A DNA stretch of 64,000 bases from Niveibacterium umoris (GTDB lineage Bacteria > Pseudomonadota > Gammaproteobacteria > Burkholderiales > Rhodocyclaceae): assembly GCF_014197015.1 (NCBI RefSeq), contig NZ_JACIET010000002.1, positions 1,364,001 to 1,428,000 on the forward strand. Direction: 5' to 3'. This document shows, piece by piece, positions 16,630-25,750 of the stretch. The notes beneath the pieces are model-generated. The model saw only the letters and a program-made list of their open reading frames with translations, was not told where the DNA came from and did no database searches. The first letter of the stretch is position 1, and each line of letters begins with the position of its first letter. A program made the translations under genes and the position numbers.

Positions 16630-17184
16630 TCAGAGGTTGAAGCGTCTGAGCGTCGCACCCCAGGGCGAGAGAGTCAGTTGGCTGAGGCGGGCGTGGGCGA
16701 AGTCGAGCGCGAGCCAGCGGTCCGGCGGTAGTCCGAGCAGGTGGCCGGTGATCGCGCGCAGCGGCCCGCCGTGGGCGACGATCACGATCGGCCCAGGCAG
16801 TTGCCGGCGGCGCAGATCGTCGAGGAAGTCATGCGCGCGCGCCGCCATCTCGGCGGCCGATTCACCGCCCGGCGGGCGGTGGCCGAGCGGGTCGCTCGCC
16901 CAGCGGTCCAGCGCGTCGCGCCCGATCGCATCGAAGGGCTGCATCTCCCAGTCGCCAAAGTCGATTTCGCGCAGGCGCGGATCGAGTTCGGGCTCTCCCA
17001 GCGCGTCGGCGAGCAGGCGTGCGCGCGACAGCGGACTGGAGAACAGCGACGCGTCGGCTGGCAGCAGCGGCGCCAGATGCGCGACGTCAGGGGCGAGTGG
17101 CCCGGCCAAGGGTAGGTCGGTGGCGCCGTAACAGGTGTGCGGCGACACCGCGACCGCCGGGTGGCGGATCAGATAGAGGTCCAC
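16630..17184 (-). CDS. cobC: Histidine phosphatase, probable alpha-ribazole phosphatase
   Basis: Phosphoglycerate-mutase-like phosphatase, 184 residues, with the catalytic RHP motif ([11 protein letters not shown]), the second arginine in [23 protein letters not shown] and the later [10 protein letters not shown] histidine. Position after cobS in a corrinoid block suggests CobC, which removes the 5'-phosphate of alpha-ribazole phosphate or adenosylcobalamin phosphate. The GTG start at 17184 overlaps cobS by 16 bases. Fold certainty is high; the alpha-ribazole assignment rests on context plus family resemblance. Confidence 0.88.
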   Translation of the reverse strand: MDLYLIRHPAVAVSPHTCYGATDLPLAGPLAPDVAHLAPLLPADASLFSSPLSRARLLADALGEPELDPRLREIDFGDWEMQPFDAIGRDALDRWASDPLGHRPPGGESAAEMAARAHDFLDDLRRRQLPGPIVIVAHGGPLRAITGHLLGLPPDRWLALDFAHARLSQLTLSPWGATLRRFNL

Positions 17185-17933
17185 GCCGCGGTCCAGGCGA
17201 GGTAGCAGGCCAGTTCGGCCAACTGCTGGGCGGCGCCGAGGCAGTCGCCGGTGTAGCCGCCGAGGCGGCGCTTCAGGTAGCGCGCCCACCACAGCGTTGT
17301 CGCGCCGGCGGCGAGCAGGGCCGCGAGTGCCGGGCGCGGCGCCAGCACACACAGCGGTGCAATGCCGCAGGCCGCCGCGGTCAGCCATTCGCCATTCGAC
17401 ATGCGTACCGCCAGCGGTTTGGCCTTGGCGTCCGCGTCTGCACGCATGTAATCCAAGGTGCGGATCAGCGTGCCGGAACAGAAACGCGACAACGGATGCG
17501 CCACCAGCAGCGCAAGCGCCGCCTTGTCCGGCGACAGGTGTGACAAGGCGGCGAACTTGGTGCCCAGCGCGAGCAGCAGCGCGGTCGCGCCGTAGGTGCC
17601 GATGCGCGAGTCCTTCATGATCGCGAGGATCTGCTCCGGTGCCCAGCCGCCGCCGAGGCCGTCGGCGGCGTCGGCAAGTCCGTCTTCGTGGAAGCAACCT
17701 GTCAGGCGGATCGACACCGCCATCGACAGCAGCACTGCGATCGGCATCGACCATACCTGCGCCGCCAGCCACAGTGCAGCGGCAGACGCTGCGCCGACGA
17801 TCCATCCCACCGCCGGAAACCAGCGTGCCGCGTGGTTCAGGCGCTCCTGCGAATAGGGCACCCAGCGTGGCACCGGGATGCGTGTAAAGAACCCGAGCGC
17901 GGTGAAGAAGAGTTCGAGGTTCCAGCGCAGCAT
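17169..17933 (-). CDS. cobS: Adenosylcobinamide-GDP ribazoletransferase
   Basis: Cobalamin synthase, an integral membrane enzyme of 254 residues that joins adenosylcobinamide-GDP with alpha-ribazole (phosphate). The active-site region [18 protein letters not shown] holds the family's acidic metal ligands, followed by [18 protein letters not shown] at the N-terminus and [17 protein letters not shown] at the C-terminus are conserved. It lies 10 bases from cobT and overlaps cobC. With cobU and cobT it completes nucleotide-loop assembly; corrin-ring synthesis genes are not in this window. Confidence 0.97.
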   Translation of the reverse strand: MLRWNLELFFTALGFFTRIPVPRWVPYSQERLNHAARWFPAVGWIVGAASAAALWLAAQVWSMPIAVLLSMAVSIRLTGCFHEDGLADAADGLGGGWAPEQILAIMKDSRIGTYGATALLLALGTKFAALSHLSPDKAALALLVAHPLSRFCSGTLIRTLDYMRADADAKAKPLAVRMSNGEWLTAAACGIAPLCVLAPRPALAALLAAGATTLWWARYLKRRLGGYTGDCLGAAQQLAELACYLAWTAAWTSI

Positions 17934-17943
17934 CGCGGTGCGC

Positions 17944-19014
17944 TCAGGCCTGCTTGTCGCTGACGCCGGCCGACTCGAAGCTCGCCATCTCGGCCAGCAT
18001 GGCGCAGGCCGCCTTCAGCAAGGGCATCGCCAGCGCCGCGCCGGTGCCCTCGCCGAGCCGCAGTCCGAGGTCAAGCAGCGGTTCGGCGGAAAGGTGTGCG
18101 AGTTGTGTCGTGTGGCCAGGCTCCTGCGAGCGATGCGCGAAGACGCAGTAGTCACGCACTGCGGGCGCCAGTGCATCAGCCACCAGCAGCGCGCTGGTGA
18201 CGATGAAACCATCGACGACGATGGTCATTTTCTGCTGCGCCGCTTCGAGGAAGGCGCCGACCATCATCGCGATCTCGCAGCCGCCGAATTCGGTCAGCGC
18301 GTGCATCGCATCGCGCGGTGCGCCGGCGCGCTGCCATGCCTGTTCCAGCAGGGTGTGTTTGCGCGCGAGCCCGGCGTCGTCGAGCCCGGTGCCACGGCCG
18401 ATCACGCCCGCGAGCGGTGCGCCGGTCAGCGCGGCGGTGATCAGCGAGGCGCTGGCAGTATTGCCGATGCCCATCTCGCCGAAGCCGATGGTGTTGCAGC
18501 CGGCCGCCGCAAGTTCGCGCACGATGCGCGCGCCGGCTTCGATCGCAGTGTCGCGCTGGTCGTCGGTGAGCGCCGGGGTCTCGAGGTAGTTCGCGGTACC
18601 CGCGGCGACCTTGGCGCGGATGAAGCGGGCGCCGTCCGTCCCCACGTCCGGCAGGTCTGCGAGATCGCGTGCCACGCCCGCATCGACCACCGTCAGTCCG
18701 ATGTCCGCCTGTCGCGCGAATACGTTGATCGCCGCGCCGCCAGCGAGCATGTTCGCCACCATCTGCCAGGTCACCTCTTGCGGATACGCCGAGACGCCGG
18801 CCTTCGCCGCGCCGTGATCGCCCGCGAACACCACGATGTGCGGCGCGCGGATTTCCGGTGAAGTGCTTTGTTGGATCAGGCCGAGCCGCTTCGCCAGCGC
18901 CTCGATCGCGCCGAGGCTGCCCGGCGGCTTGGTCTTGCCGTCCAGCCGCGCTTGCAGGGTGGGGGCGAGACTTGCTGCGGGCGCGGTGATGTGTTCAGTA
19001 TGGAGGGCGTGCAT
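17944..19014 (-). CDS. cobT: Nicotinate-nucleotide-dimethylbenzimidazole phosphoribosyltransferase
   Basis: CobT makes alpha-ribazole phosphate from a lower-ligand base and nicotinate mononucleotide. The 356 residues match the family. Visible motifs include [22 protein letters not shown], the glycine-rich [11 protein letters not shown] and [13 protein letters not shown]; the conserved catalytic glutamate is expected in the C-terminal FGGCEIAMM region. The start at 19014 gives MHALHTEHI. It is followed by cobS and cobC; cobU lies 133 bases upstream on the same strand. Confidence 0.97.
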   Translation of the reverse strand: MHALHTEHITAPAASLAPTLQARLDGKTKPPGSLGAIEALAKRLGLIQQSTSPEIRAPHIVVFAGDHGAAKAGVSAYPQEVTWQMVANMLAGGAAINVFARQADIGLTVVDAGVARDLADLPDVGTDGARFIRAKVAAGTANYLETPALTDDQRDTAIEAGARIVRELAAAGCNTIGFGEMGIGNTASASLITAALTGAPLAGVIGRGTGLDDAGLARKHTLLEQAWQRAGAPRDAMHALTEFGGCEIAMMVGAFLEAAQQKMTIVVDGFIVTSALLVADALAPAVRDYCVFAHRSQEPGHTTQLAHLSAEPLLDLGLRLGEGTGAALAMPLLKAACAMLAEMASFESAGVSDKQA

Positions 19015-19147
19015 GGCGGCGGCAGCTCGGGCGTGCGGAATGGGGGCGCGATGCTAGCACGCGGGGTGGGCAGGGCATTGCTGCCGCGCAAGTCGCGGAC
19101 CGGTCCCTGCTCTGCGTGCCTCGACCCGCGCCGGAAACACGGACGTG

Positions 19148-19672
19148 CTAGCCCTTCAATACCAGCGGCAGGCCTGCCGCCACAAACACCACGCGTTGCG
19201 CGATGGCTGCGACGGCCTGGTTCAGGCGGCCCTGGGCGTCGCGGAAGGCACGCCCAAGCAGGGTGTCGGGCACCAGCCCCAACCCGACTTCGTTCGATAC
19301 CAGGATCACATGCCCACCGCAGCGCGTGAGCGCGGCCAGCAACTCTGCGGCCGCCGCTTCGCCCGCTGCATCGCCGCCGTCGTCTGGTGCCGCGAGCAGG
19401 CGGTTGGTCAGCCACAGCGTCAGGCAGTCGACGATCACGCAGGCGCCGGGGCGGGCATGCACGATCAACTGGCGCGGCAGGTCGAGCGGGGCTTCGATGG
19501 TCTTCCAGCGCGGGTCGCGTTCCGCACGGTGCCGGGCGATGCGTGCGCGCATCTCGTCGTCGAAGCCCTCGGCGGTGGCGATCAGGGTCACCGGCAGGGC
19601 CCCGGCTGCGGCGCGCTGCGCGGCATGGCGGCTCTTGCCCGAACGCGCGCCACCGAGTACCAGATCGATCAT
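19148..19672 (-). CDS. cobU: Bifunctional adenosylcobinamide kinase/guanylyltransferase
   Basis: CobU/CobP, 174 residues, phosphorylates adenosylcobinamide and transfers GMP to give adenosylcobinamide-GDP. The P-loop GGARSGKSRHAA is at the extreme N-terminus, with RDPRWKTIEAP (containing the region of the guanylylated histidine just before it, RHRAERD) and VIVDCLTLWLTN downstream. It heads the leftward run cobU-cobT-cobS-cobC and is divergent from the riboswitch-controlled btuB operon. No riboswitch consensus is seen on its own leader. Confidence 0.96.
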   Translation of the reverse strand: MIDLVLGGARSGKSRHAAQRAAAGALPVTLIATAEGFDDEMRARIARHRAERDPRWKTIEAPLDLPRQLIVHARPGACVIVDCLTLWLTNRLLAAPDDGGDAAGEAAAAELLAALTRCGGHVILVSNEVGLGLVPDTLLGRAFRDAQGRLNQAVAAIAQRVVFVAAGLPLVLKG

Positions 19673-19734
19673 TGAGCAAACCCTTGCTGCGGTGCGAAAG
19701 CCGCAATGTTAAACTCCGCGCCTCGCTCCGGTTC

Positions 19735-19950
19735 AAGCCGGGGCGTCGTCTGGAAGGTGCCCCGGCGCGTCCCCGCGCCAGGGTTAAACGGGAAACAGGT
19801 GCGTCCGCGGAATCGGACCATGCCTGTGCTGCCCCCGCAACGGTAGGCGAGAGCCCTGCGTCATCGGCCACTGGGAGAAATCCCGGGAAGGCGACACAGG
19901 GCAGGCGTGAGGAACACGCTGGCTCGCAAGCCCGGATACCGGCCCGTCAG
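19735..19950 (+). ncRNA. Cobalamin riboswitch upstream of btuB
   Basis: Clear cobalamin-riboswitch consensus on the plus strand: GGGTTAAACGGGAAACAGGT, then GTGCTGCCCCCGCAACGGTA, then the B12 box GCCACTG at 19867-19873, and the closing AGCCCGGATACCGGCC ending near 19944. Boundaries are approximate. Adenosylcobalamin binding should repress btuB and the genes behind it. The gene-free stretch 19673-20124 is explained by this element, the unstructured leader after it and a hairpin beside the ribosome site. The promoter is probably within 19680-19720 but I cannot fix its boxes. Confidence 0.95.
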
Positions 19951-20074
19951 ACACACGCGAGCTGTGCCCAAGTGCCGCTTGCGATGGAGGACAGGCCGCG
20001 GGGTGTCGGTTGATCAGCCTGAGCGCTTCGGTGCCCTGCCTGCTCGTATCCCTGTTGCGCTGTCCATGTGCCAT

Positions 20075-20104
20075 GTTCCGGCACGCGGGGTCGTGCGCCG
20101 GAAC
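20075..20104 (+). promoter_or_regulatory. Hairpin next to btuB ribosome site
   Basis: Inverted repeat GTTCCGGCACG / CGTGCGCCGGAAC (one two-base bulge, six-base loop) ending seven bases before the AGGGAG ribosome-binding sequence of btuB. No T-tract follows, so control is likelier at translation than termination. It is a reasonable part of the riboswitch expression platform, but pairing with the aptamer has not been shown here. Confidence 0.55.
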
Positions 20105-20124
20105 GTCCAGGGAGTTTCCACAAC

Positions 20125-21954
20125 ATGAAGTGCCTTTGGGCCAAGCCCGTTCCCGCTGCCGTGATGGCGGCCTTTTCCTCCGCCTGTCTCGCCACGCCGC
20201 CGGTGGCGGCCGACTCACGTGTTGAAACCATTGTTGTCACTGCGTCGCGCCAGCCCACCCGCATCATGGATACGCTGGCGGACGTCACCGTCATCGATCG
20301 CGAGGAGATCGCGCGCGCCGGCAGCACCAGCGTTGCCGAACTGCTTGGCCGCCAGCCGGGGCTGCAGTTCTATGCCACCGGCGGTCAGGGCAAGAGCTCC
20401 GGCCTGATCGTGCGTGGCGCCAGTGCGTCGCAGAGTCTGGTGCTGATCGACGGCCTGCGCGTCGGCTCGGCCACCGCCGGCGGCGCAGCGCTGGAACAAC
20501 TGGCGCTCGATGACATCGACCACATCGAGATCGTGCGCGGCCCGTCGTCCGCGCTTTATGGCGCCGACGCACTCGGCGGCGTGGTGCAGATCTTCACGCG
20601 CAAGGCGCAGTCGCCTTTCTCGGCGGACGCGTTCGCCGGCTTCGGCACCTATGGCACGCAGGAGTATGCAGCCGGCGTCGCGGGCAAGGGCGAGGGATTG
20701 AGCGCCAGCCTGCGTGCGAGCCACATGGAGACATCCGGCTTCTCGGCCGTCAGCGATCCGGCCAAACAACCCTATCTCTACGACCCGGACAGGGACGGCT
20801 ACCGGCGCGACAGCATCAGCGCGAACTTCGGCTGGAAGATTGCCGACGGCCATGCCCTCGACGTGAACGCGCTGCACACCGCGGGTCGCAGCTGGTACGA
20901 CGCCGGCGCCGGTTTCGATGCCTACGTCGATGCCAAAGTGGCGACCTACGGCGCGGCGCTGCGTGACCGCTTCGCGCAGAACTGGAACAGCACCGTGCGT
21001 GTAGGTCGCACGATTGATGACAACCGCGACTACTCGATGTGGAATCCCGGCGGGGTTACGTTCCGCACCGAGCAGGATCAGGCGAGCTGGCAGAACGATG
21101 TGAAACTCGGGCCTGGCAGCGTGATGCTGGGTGCCGAATGGCTGCGCCAGCATGCACTGGCCGAAGGCAGCTTCGACCAGTCGCGCACGATCAATGCCCT
21201 CTTCGCCGGCTGGAGCGCGCAGTACGGCACCCAGCGGGTCCAGCTGAACCTGCGTCGTGACGACAACTCCCAGTTCGGTGCGCATACCACCGGCACCGTC
21301 GCGTGGGGCTGGGCGTTTGTCGAGGACTGGCGCGTGCGTGTCAGCGGCGGCACTGCCTTCCGCGCACCGAGCTTCAACGACCTTTACTACCCGGGCTACG
21401 CGAATCCGAATCTGAAGGCCGAACAGGGTCGCAACATCGAGACCGCGCTGGCGTGGGAGCGTGGCGAGGCCAACGCGTCACTGACCGCCTATCGCAACCG
21501 GGTCAGCGACCAGATCGCACTCGACGAGACGTGGACGCCGCAGAATATTGCGCATGCCGAACTCGATGGCCTCACGCTCGAGGGTGCCAACACCTGGGGC
21601 GGCGTCGAGCTGAAGGGCTCGCTCGACTGGCTGCACGCCTACAACCCGGACACCGATACCCGCCTCGCGCGACGTGCCGAGTGGCAGGGCGCAGTGAGCG
21701 CCAGCTACGGCAGGGATGCCTGGCGTGCCGGCGCCGAGTTGCGTTATGTCGGTGCGCGTTATGACGATGCCGCCAACAAGCAGAAGCTCGACGCCTACAC
21801 GCTGGTCAACCTGTTCGGCAAGTGGGCGCTGGCGCCACAGTGGCAGCTTGAAGCGCGCATCGACAACCTCTTCGATGCACGCTACGAGACGGCCTACGGC
21901 TACGGCACGGCGGGCTTCACCGTGTTCGCCGGCCTGCGCTACGCCACCCGCTAA
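20125..21954 (+). CDS. btuB: TonB-dependent cobalamin receptor
   Basis: Outer-membrane TonB-dependent receptor of 609 residues. A signal peptide (cleavage near PPVAA-DS) is followed by the TonB box ETIVVTA, a plug domain with LLGRQPGLQFY and IEIVRGPSSALYGADALGGV, and a 22-strand barrel ending in aromatic-rich YGTAGFTVFAGLRYATR. Cobalamin as substrate is inferred from the riboswitch in its leader and from btuC and btuD directly downstream. The ATG at 20125 is chosen for its signal peptide and upstream AGGGAG. Confidence 0.95.
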   Translation: MKCLWAKPVPAAVMAAFSSACLATPPVAADSRVETIVVTASRQPTRIMDTLADVTVIDREEIARAGSTSVAELLGRQPGLQFYATGGQGKSSGLIVRGASASQSLVLIDGLRVGSATAGGAALEQLALDDIDHIEIVRGPSSALYGADALGGVVQIFTRKAQSPFSADAFAGFGTYGTQEYAAGVAGKGEGLSASLRASHMETSGFSAVSDPAKQPYLYDPDRDGYRRDSISANFGWKIADGHALDVNALHTAGRSWYDAGAGFDAYVDAKVATYGAALRDRFAQNWNSTVRVGRTIDDNRDYSMWNPGGVTFRTEQDQASWQNDVKLGPGSVMLGAEWLRQHALAEGSFDQSRTINALFAGWSAQYGTQRVQLNLRRDDNSQFGAHTTGTVAWGWAFVEDWRVRVSGGTAFRAPSFNDLYYPGYANPNLKAEQGRNIETALAWERGEANASLTAYRNRVSDQIALDETWTPQNIAHAELDGLTLEGANTWGGVELKGSLDWLHAYNPDTDTRLARRAEWQGAVSASYGRDAWRAGAELRYVGARYDDAANKQKLDAYTLVNLFGKWALAPQWQLEARIDNLFDARYETAYGYGTAGFTVFAGLRYATR

Positions 21955-21993
21955 GGCGCTGCGGATTTCACCAGGCGGCCCGGGCGCGCGACA

Positions 21994-23007
21994 ATGAGCA
22001 CCCTTTCGCTTCCGATCGCGCGTTCGCCGATGCGTCCTCGCCGCGTCTTCATCGTCCTGTTGAGCCTTGGCCTTGCTGTACTCGGCGCCTTCTTCGCGGC
22101 ACTGGCCGCGGGCGAGGTCGCGGCCGGTCCGCGGGCGGTGCTGGATGCGCTGCTGGGGCGTGCGGGCGGTATCGAATCGGCGGTCGTCGCACAACTGCGC
22201 TTGCCGCGCGCGCTCGCGGCATTCGGATGTGGCGGCTTGCTGGCGCTGGCGGGTGCGTTGATGCAAGTGCTCTTGCGCAACCCCTTGGCTGATCCCTATG
22301 TGCTGGGTATTTCCGGCGGCGCGAGCGTGGGCGCGCTGTCGGCGATGTTGCTCGGGCTGGCAACGCCCTGGGTTGATGGTGCCGCGCTCGCCGGCGCCCT
22401 GGCCACGATGTTCGCCGTGTTCGGCCTGTCGCGAGGCTCGGGGAGCTGGACGCATACCCGCCTGCTGCTGACCGGGGTGGTCGTCGCCTCCGGCTGTGGC
22501 GCGGTGGTTTCGCTGCTGCTCACACTGAGTCCGGACCGCGCGCTGCGCGGCATGCTCTTCTGGATGATGGGCGACGCGGGTGCGGCGGACCGCCCGGGCC
22601 TGATCCTGGCCGTGCTCGCGCTGGGTCTGCTTGCAACCCTGCCAATGGCGCGCGAACTGAACCTGCTTGCGCGTGGAGAGCGCCATGCGCGCGCGCTCGG
22701 GGTGAACACGCACCGGCTCGCCACGGCGGTGTTCCTGCTCGGCTCACTGCTGACCGCTGCGGCGGTGACCTCGGTCGGCGCGGTCGGCTTTGTGGGTCTG
22801 GTGGTGCCGCATCTGCTGCGCATGGTGGTCGGCAACGATCAGCGCCTGCTGTTGCCGGCGGCCGCGCTGGGTGGCGGCGGTCTGCTGCTGGTCGCGGACA
22901 CGGCGGCACGCACCGTGGTGGCGCCGCTGCAGTTGCCGGTTGGCGTGCTCACCGCGCTGATCGGCGTGCCGGTGTTCCTGTGGCTGCTCTCTCGGCATCC
23001 GCGATGA
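21994..23007 (+). CDS. btuC: FecCD-family permease, cobalamin ABC importer
   Basis: Inner-membrane permease of the BtuC/FecCD family, 337 residues with about ten helices. Family motifs LPRALAAFGCGGLLALAGALMQ (split over the second helix), NPLADPYVLGISGGASVG and FVGLVVPHLLRM are present. It should pair with the ATPase encoded next (ATGA overlap) and with the binding protein BtuF encoded further along on the other strand. An alternative ATG lies 12 codons in. Cobalamin specificity rests on the riboswitch and btuB. Confidence 0.93.
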   Translation: MSTLSLPIARSPMRPRRVFIVLLSLGLAVLGAFFAALAAGEVAAGPRAVLDALLGRAGGIESAVVAQLRLPRALAAFGCGGLLALAGALMQVLLRNPLADPYVLGISGGASVGALSAMLLGLATPWVDGAALAGALATMFAVFGLSRGSGSWTHTRLLLTGVVVASGCGAVVSLLLTLSPDRALRGMLFWMMGDAGAADRPGLILAVLALGLLATLPMARELNLLARGERHARALGVNTHRLATAVFLLGSLLTAAAVTSVGAVGFVGLVVPHLLRMVVGNDQRLLLPAAALGGGGLLLVADTAARTVVAPLQLPVGVLTALIGVPVFLWLLSRHPR

Positions 23008-23783
23008 GCGTCGGTGTACCGCCCCCGCTGCTGCATGTGCGCGGCCTTGATGTGCGTGTGGCCGACGTGTGCGCGGTGCGCGCGCTCGAGATCGATCTGA
23101 TGGCGGGCCAACGGCTCGCGATTCTGGGCCGCAATGGCGTCGGCAAGAGCACCTTGCTGGCCGCGCTGGCCGGGCTGCATGCGTCGCAGGGGGTGCTCGA
23201 ATGCGGCGGGCGGGCAATTGCTGACTGGCCGGCGCGCGCGCTCGCACGGCTGCGTGGCTGGTTGCCGCAGCACGCCGAAGACCCGTTTGCGAGCAGCGTC
23301 GAAGAGGCGGTGCTGGTCGGGCGACACCCCTGGCTGGAACGCTTCGAGTGGGAAGGCGAGGATGATCTGCGCGTGGCGGCCGCGGCGCTTTCCGCAATGG
23401 GATTGCAAGGCTTCGCGCAGCGTAACGTGCAGACACTCTCCGGTGGCGAACGGCAGCGCGTGGCGATTGCTGCCTTGCTGGCGCAGACGCCGCAGCTTTA
23501 CCTGCTCGACGAGCCGCTGACACATCTCGATCTGGCCGGCCAGATCTCAGTGCTCGATCACTTCCGCTCGGTGACCGAGGCGGGCGCAGCCGTGGCGATG
23601 GTGCTGCATGACATCAACCTTGCGCTGCGCTGGGCGAGCCACGTGTTGATCCTGTTTGGTGCGGGCGAGTGGTGTGCCGGCCCCGCGGAAGAAATGGCCT
23701 CCGCCGAGCTGTTCGGGCGTGCGTTGGGCTACCCCTTGCGTGCGCTGCGCGACGGTTCGCATGTGCACTTCGTACCGGGCTAA
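23004..23783 (+). CDS. btuD: ABC ATPase, cobalamin importer
   Basis: ATPase subunit of the vitamin B12 importer, 259 residues. It has Walker A LGRNGVGKSTLL, signature LSGGERQRVAIAALLAQ, Walker B LYLLDEPLTHLDL and the switch histidine in VLHDINLAL. The ATG at 23004 overlaps the btuC stop (ATGA), giving translational coupling and fixing the start. FecE-type siderophore ATPases look alike; the riboswitch context favours cobalamin. Confidence 0.93.
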   Translation: MSVGVPPPLLHVRGLDVRVADVCAVRALEIDLMAGQRLAILGRNGVGKSTLLAALAGLHASQGVLECGGRAIADWPARALARLRGWLPQHAEDPFASSVEEAVLVGRHPWLERFEWEGEDDLRVAAAALSAMGLQGFAQRNVQTLSGGERQRVAIAALLAQTPQLYLLDEPLTHLDLAGQISVLDHFRSVTEAGAAVAMVLHDINLALRWASHVLILFGAGEWCAGPAEEMASAELFGRALGYPLRALRDGSHVHFVPG

Positions 23784-23857
23784 AACGATGATCGGAATGT
23801 CGGCGATGACTAAGGACTTGCCGACCGGGTCGCTTGCAGTAAGACTGCGCCCCAATC

Positions 23858-25750
23858 ATGCGTGAACAAGACTTCGAACGCCTCTTCGAACGTGCGCGAC
23901 GGCGCGCAGTGCGCCATCCGCGCGTGTTTCGCGCGCTGGTCACGGTACGTGCGACCGCTGGTGTCGGGTTCGTTGTGCTGCTCGGCGCCGTGGGGGTGCT
24001 GATGATCGGCTGGGCGCTCGCGCCGCTTTTCGACGAGGGCTTGCACGAGGCGCCGCTACTGACGGTGCTGCAAGCGACGGTCGCGATCCCGGCACTGCAT
24101 CTTGCGCAAGTGGTGTCGCGCATGTTGCGCGGCCGTTTTCCGCCGCCCGACGGCCTGGCACTCCATCGCGACGAGGCGCCAGCGCTGTTCGATCTGCTCG
24201 AACGTCTGCGGCGGCGCTTCGGCACCCCGCCGATTCACACCGTGTGCATCACCGGCGAACTGAATGCGGCGATCACACAGCGCCCCAACCGGTTTTGCGG
24301 ACTGCCGATGCGCAACACCTTGGTGATGGGCCTGCCGCTCGCGCTGGCGACTTCGCCGCGGCAGTTCGTCGCGGTGCTGGCGCACGAGTTCGGCCACTTG
24401 CGGCGCCAGCGCGTGGCGCTCGGCGGTCTGGGGTGCTACCTGCGCGCGCTGTGGCACCAGGTGCTGGAAAACATGGAGTCGGTGGCGAGCCCCCTGCAGC
24501 CGGTTTTTACCTACATCACCGAAATCGAAACCCCGCTTTACTGCGCCGAATCGCTGGTGCTATCCCACCTCGATGAATTGGAAGCGGACGCTTGCGCGGC
24601 GGAAGTGGTGGGCGCAAAGCGGCTCGGCGAAGCACTGGCGGAAATCGCGCTGAAGCACCGCTTTCTCGCCGACGACTACTGGGCCAAGGTGTACGCCCAG
24701 GCCAATCATTCCGAACGGCCGTCTATCCTGCCCTATCGCCATATGGCCGCGGCGCTGCGTGCCGGCTTCGACAGGCAGGCCTTTGCAGACTGGTTCGATG
24801 CGCTGGGCCATGAGCAAAGCGACGAATCGCGCCTGAGCACCCACCCCAGCCTGCGCACGCGGGTGCATGCGCTAGGGCTGGAAGTGCCGGGCGAGGGCGC
24901 GAGCACCGACAACGCGGCGCGGCGCTTCCTCGGTGAAGTGGTCGGGCAACTCGCCAGCGATCTCGACCAGCAGTGGTGGCAAGGTCAGCAGCGCACCTGG
25001 CGCAAGCGCCATTGGGAGGTGTCGCGGGCGCTCGGCAAGATTGCCAAACTCGAATCCGAAGGCCAGCAACTCGGCGTGTCGGAACGGCTGGAACTCGCGC
25101 TGCTGGTGGAGCGTTACGCCGGCGATCGTGACCCGCTGTCGGTCTATCGCGAATTGATGCCACAGGCGCCGGGTCGGCCCGACGCACTGCTGGCCATGGG
25201 GCGTCTGCTGCTCAGCCGGGGTGACCCGACCGGCGTGGCCTACCTTCGCCGCGCGATCCGCGAGGATGACGCCGTGGGCTTGCAGGCCGCGGCCTTGTTG
25301 ATCGAACACTATGAAGACAGCGGCATTGGCGCCGCGGCGCGCCCCTACCGCAAGCGGCTTGGCAAGCTGGTGCGCCAGGCGCAGCTGGTGCAGGAGGCGC
25401 TTGATGCGCCCCTCGATGCCTTGCGGTCTTTGCCGCCGGGGCTGGAAATGCACGAGCTGCGCGCGCTGGTGCGCGATATCCGTCGCCACGACGCGATCCG
25501 TCGGGCCTACGTCGTGCGTCGTCGCTGCGATCTGGCACCGCGTTGGCGTGCCTACATCCTGGTGCTGTGCGTCGAGCGTCACATGGCCGATGCCCTGGGC
25601 GATGCGGCACAGGAGATCGAGTCGGGCATCACGATTCCCGGCCTGTGGCGCGTGACCACCGTGGTGGTCGATGGCGCGGAAGAGGCGGCGTTGTGCGAGG
25701 TGCGTGGCGCTCGCTTTTTCTCGCGCAAGGATGGTGCCGTCCGCGTCTGA
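23858..25750 (+). CDS. M48-family membrane metalloprotease
   Basis: M48 peptidase-like protein of 630 residues. Two hydrophobic helices (about residues 31-55 and 65-85) anchor it. The zinc motif HEFGH lies in FVAVLAHEFGHLRRQ, with the third ligand in LDELEADACAAE. After the catalytic domain (to about residue 300) comes a roughly 330-residue helical C-terminal part with a repeat-like stretch (ALLAMGRLLLSRGDPTGVAY) that may bind partners. It is longer than HtpX. It interrupts the B12 locus between btuD and btuF; its TGA abuts the convergent btuF stop as TGATCA. Substrate unknown. Confidence 0.87.
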   Translation: MREQDFERLFERARRRAVRHPRVFRALVTVRATAGVGFVVLLGAVGVLMIGWALAPLFDEGLHEAPLLTVLQATVAIPALHLAQVVSRMLRGRFPPPDGLALHRDEAPALFDLLERLRRRFGTPPIHTVCITGELNAAITQRPNRFCGLPMRNTLVMGLPLALATSPRQFVAVLAHEFGHLRRQRVALGGLGCYLRALWHQVLENMESVASPLQPVFTYITEIETPLYCAESLVLSHLDELEADACAAEVVGAKRLGEALAEIALKHRFLADDYWAKVYAQANHSERPSILPYRHMAAALRAGFDRQAFADWFDALGHEQSDESRLSTHPSLRTRVHALGLEVPGEGASTDNAARRFLGEVVGQLASDLDQQWWQGQQRTWRKRHWEVSRALGKIAKLESEGQQLGVSERLELALLVERYAGDRDPLSVYRELMPQAPGRPDALLAMGRLLLSRGDPTGVAYLRRAIREDDAVGLQAAALLIEHYEDSGIGAAARPYRKRLGKLVRQAQLVQEALDAPLDALRSLPPGLEMHELRALVRDIRRHDAIRRAYVVRRRCDLAPRWRAYILVLCVERHMADALGDAAQEIESGITIPGLWRVTTVVVDGAEEAALCEVRGARFFSRKDGAVRV

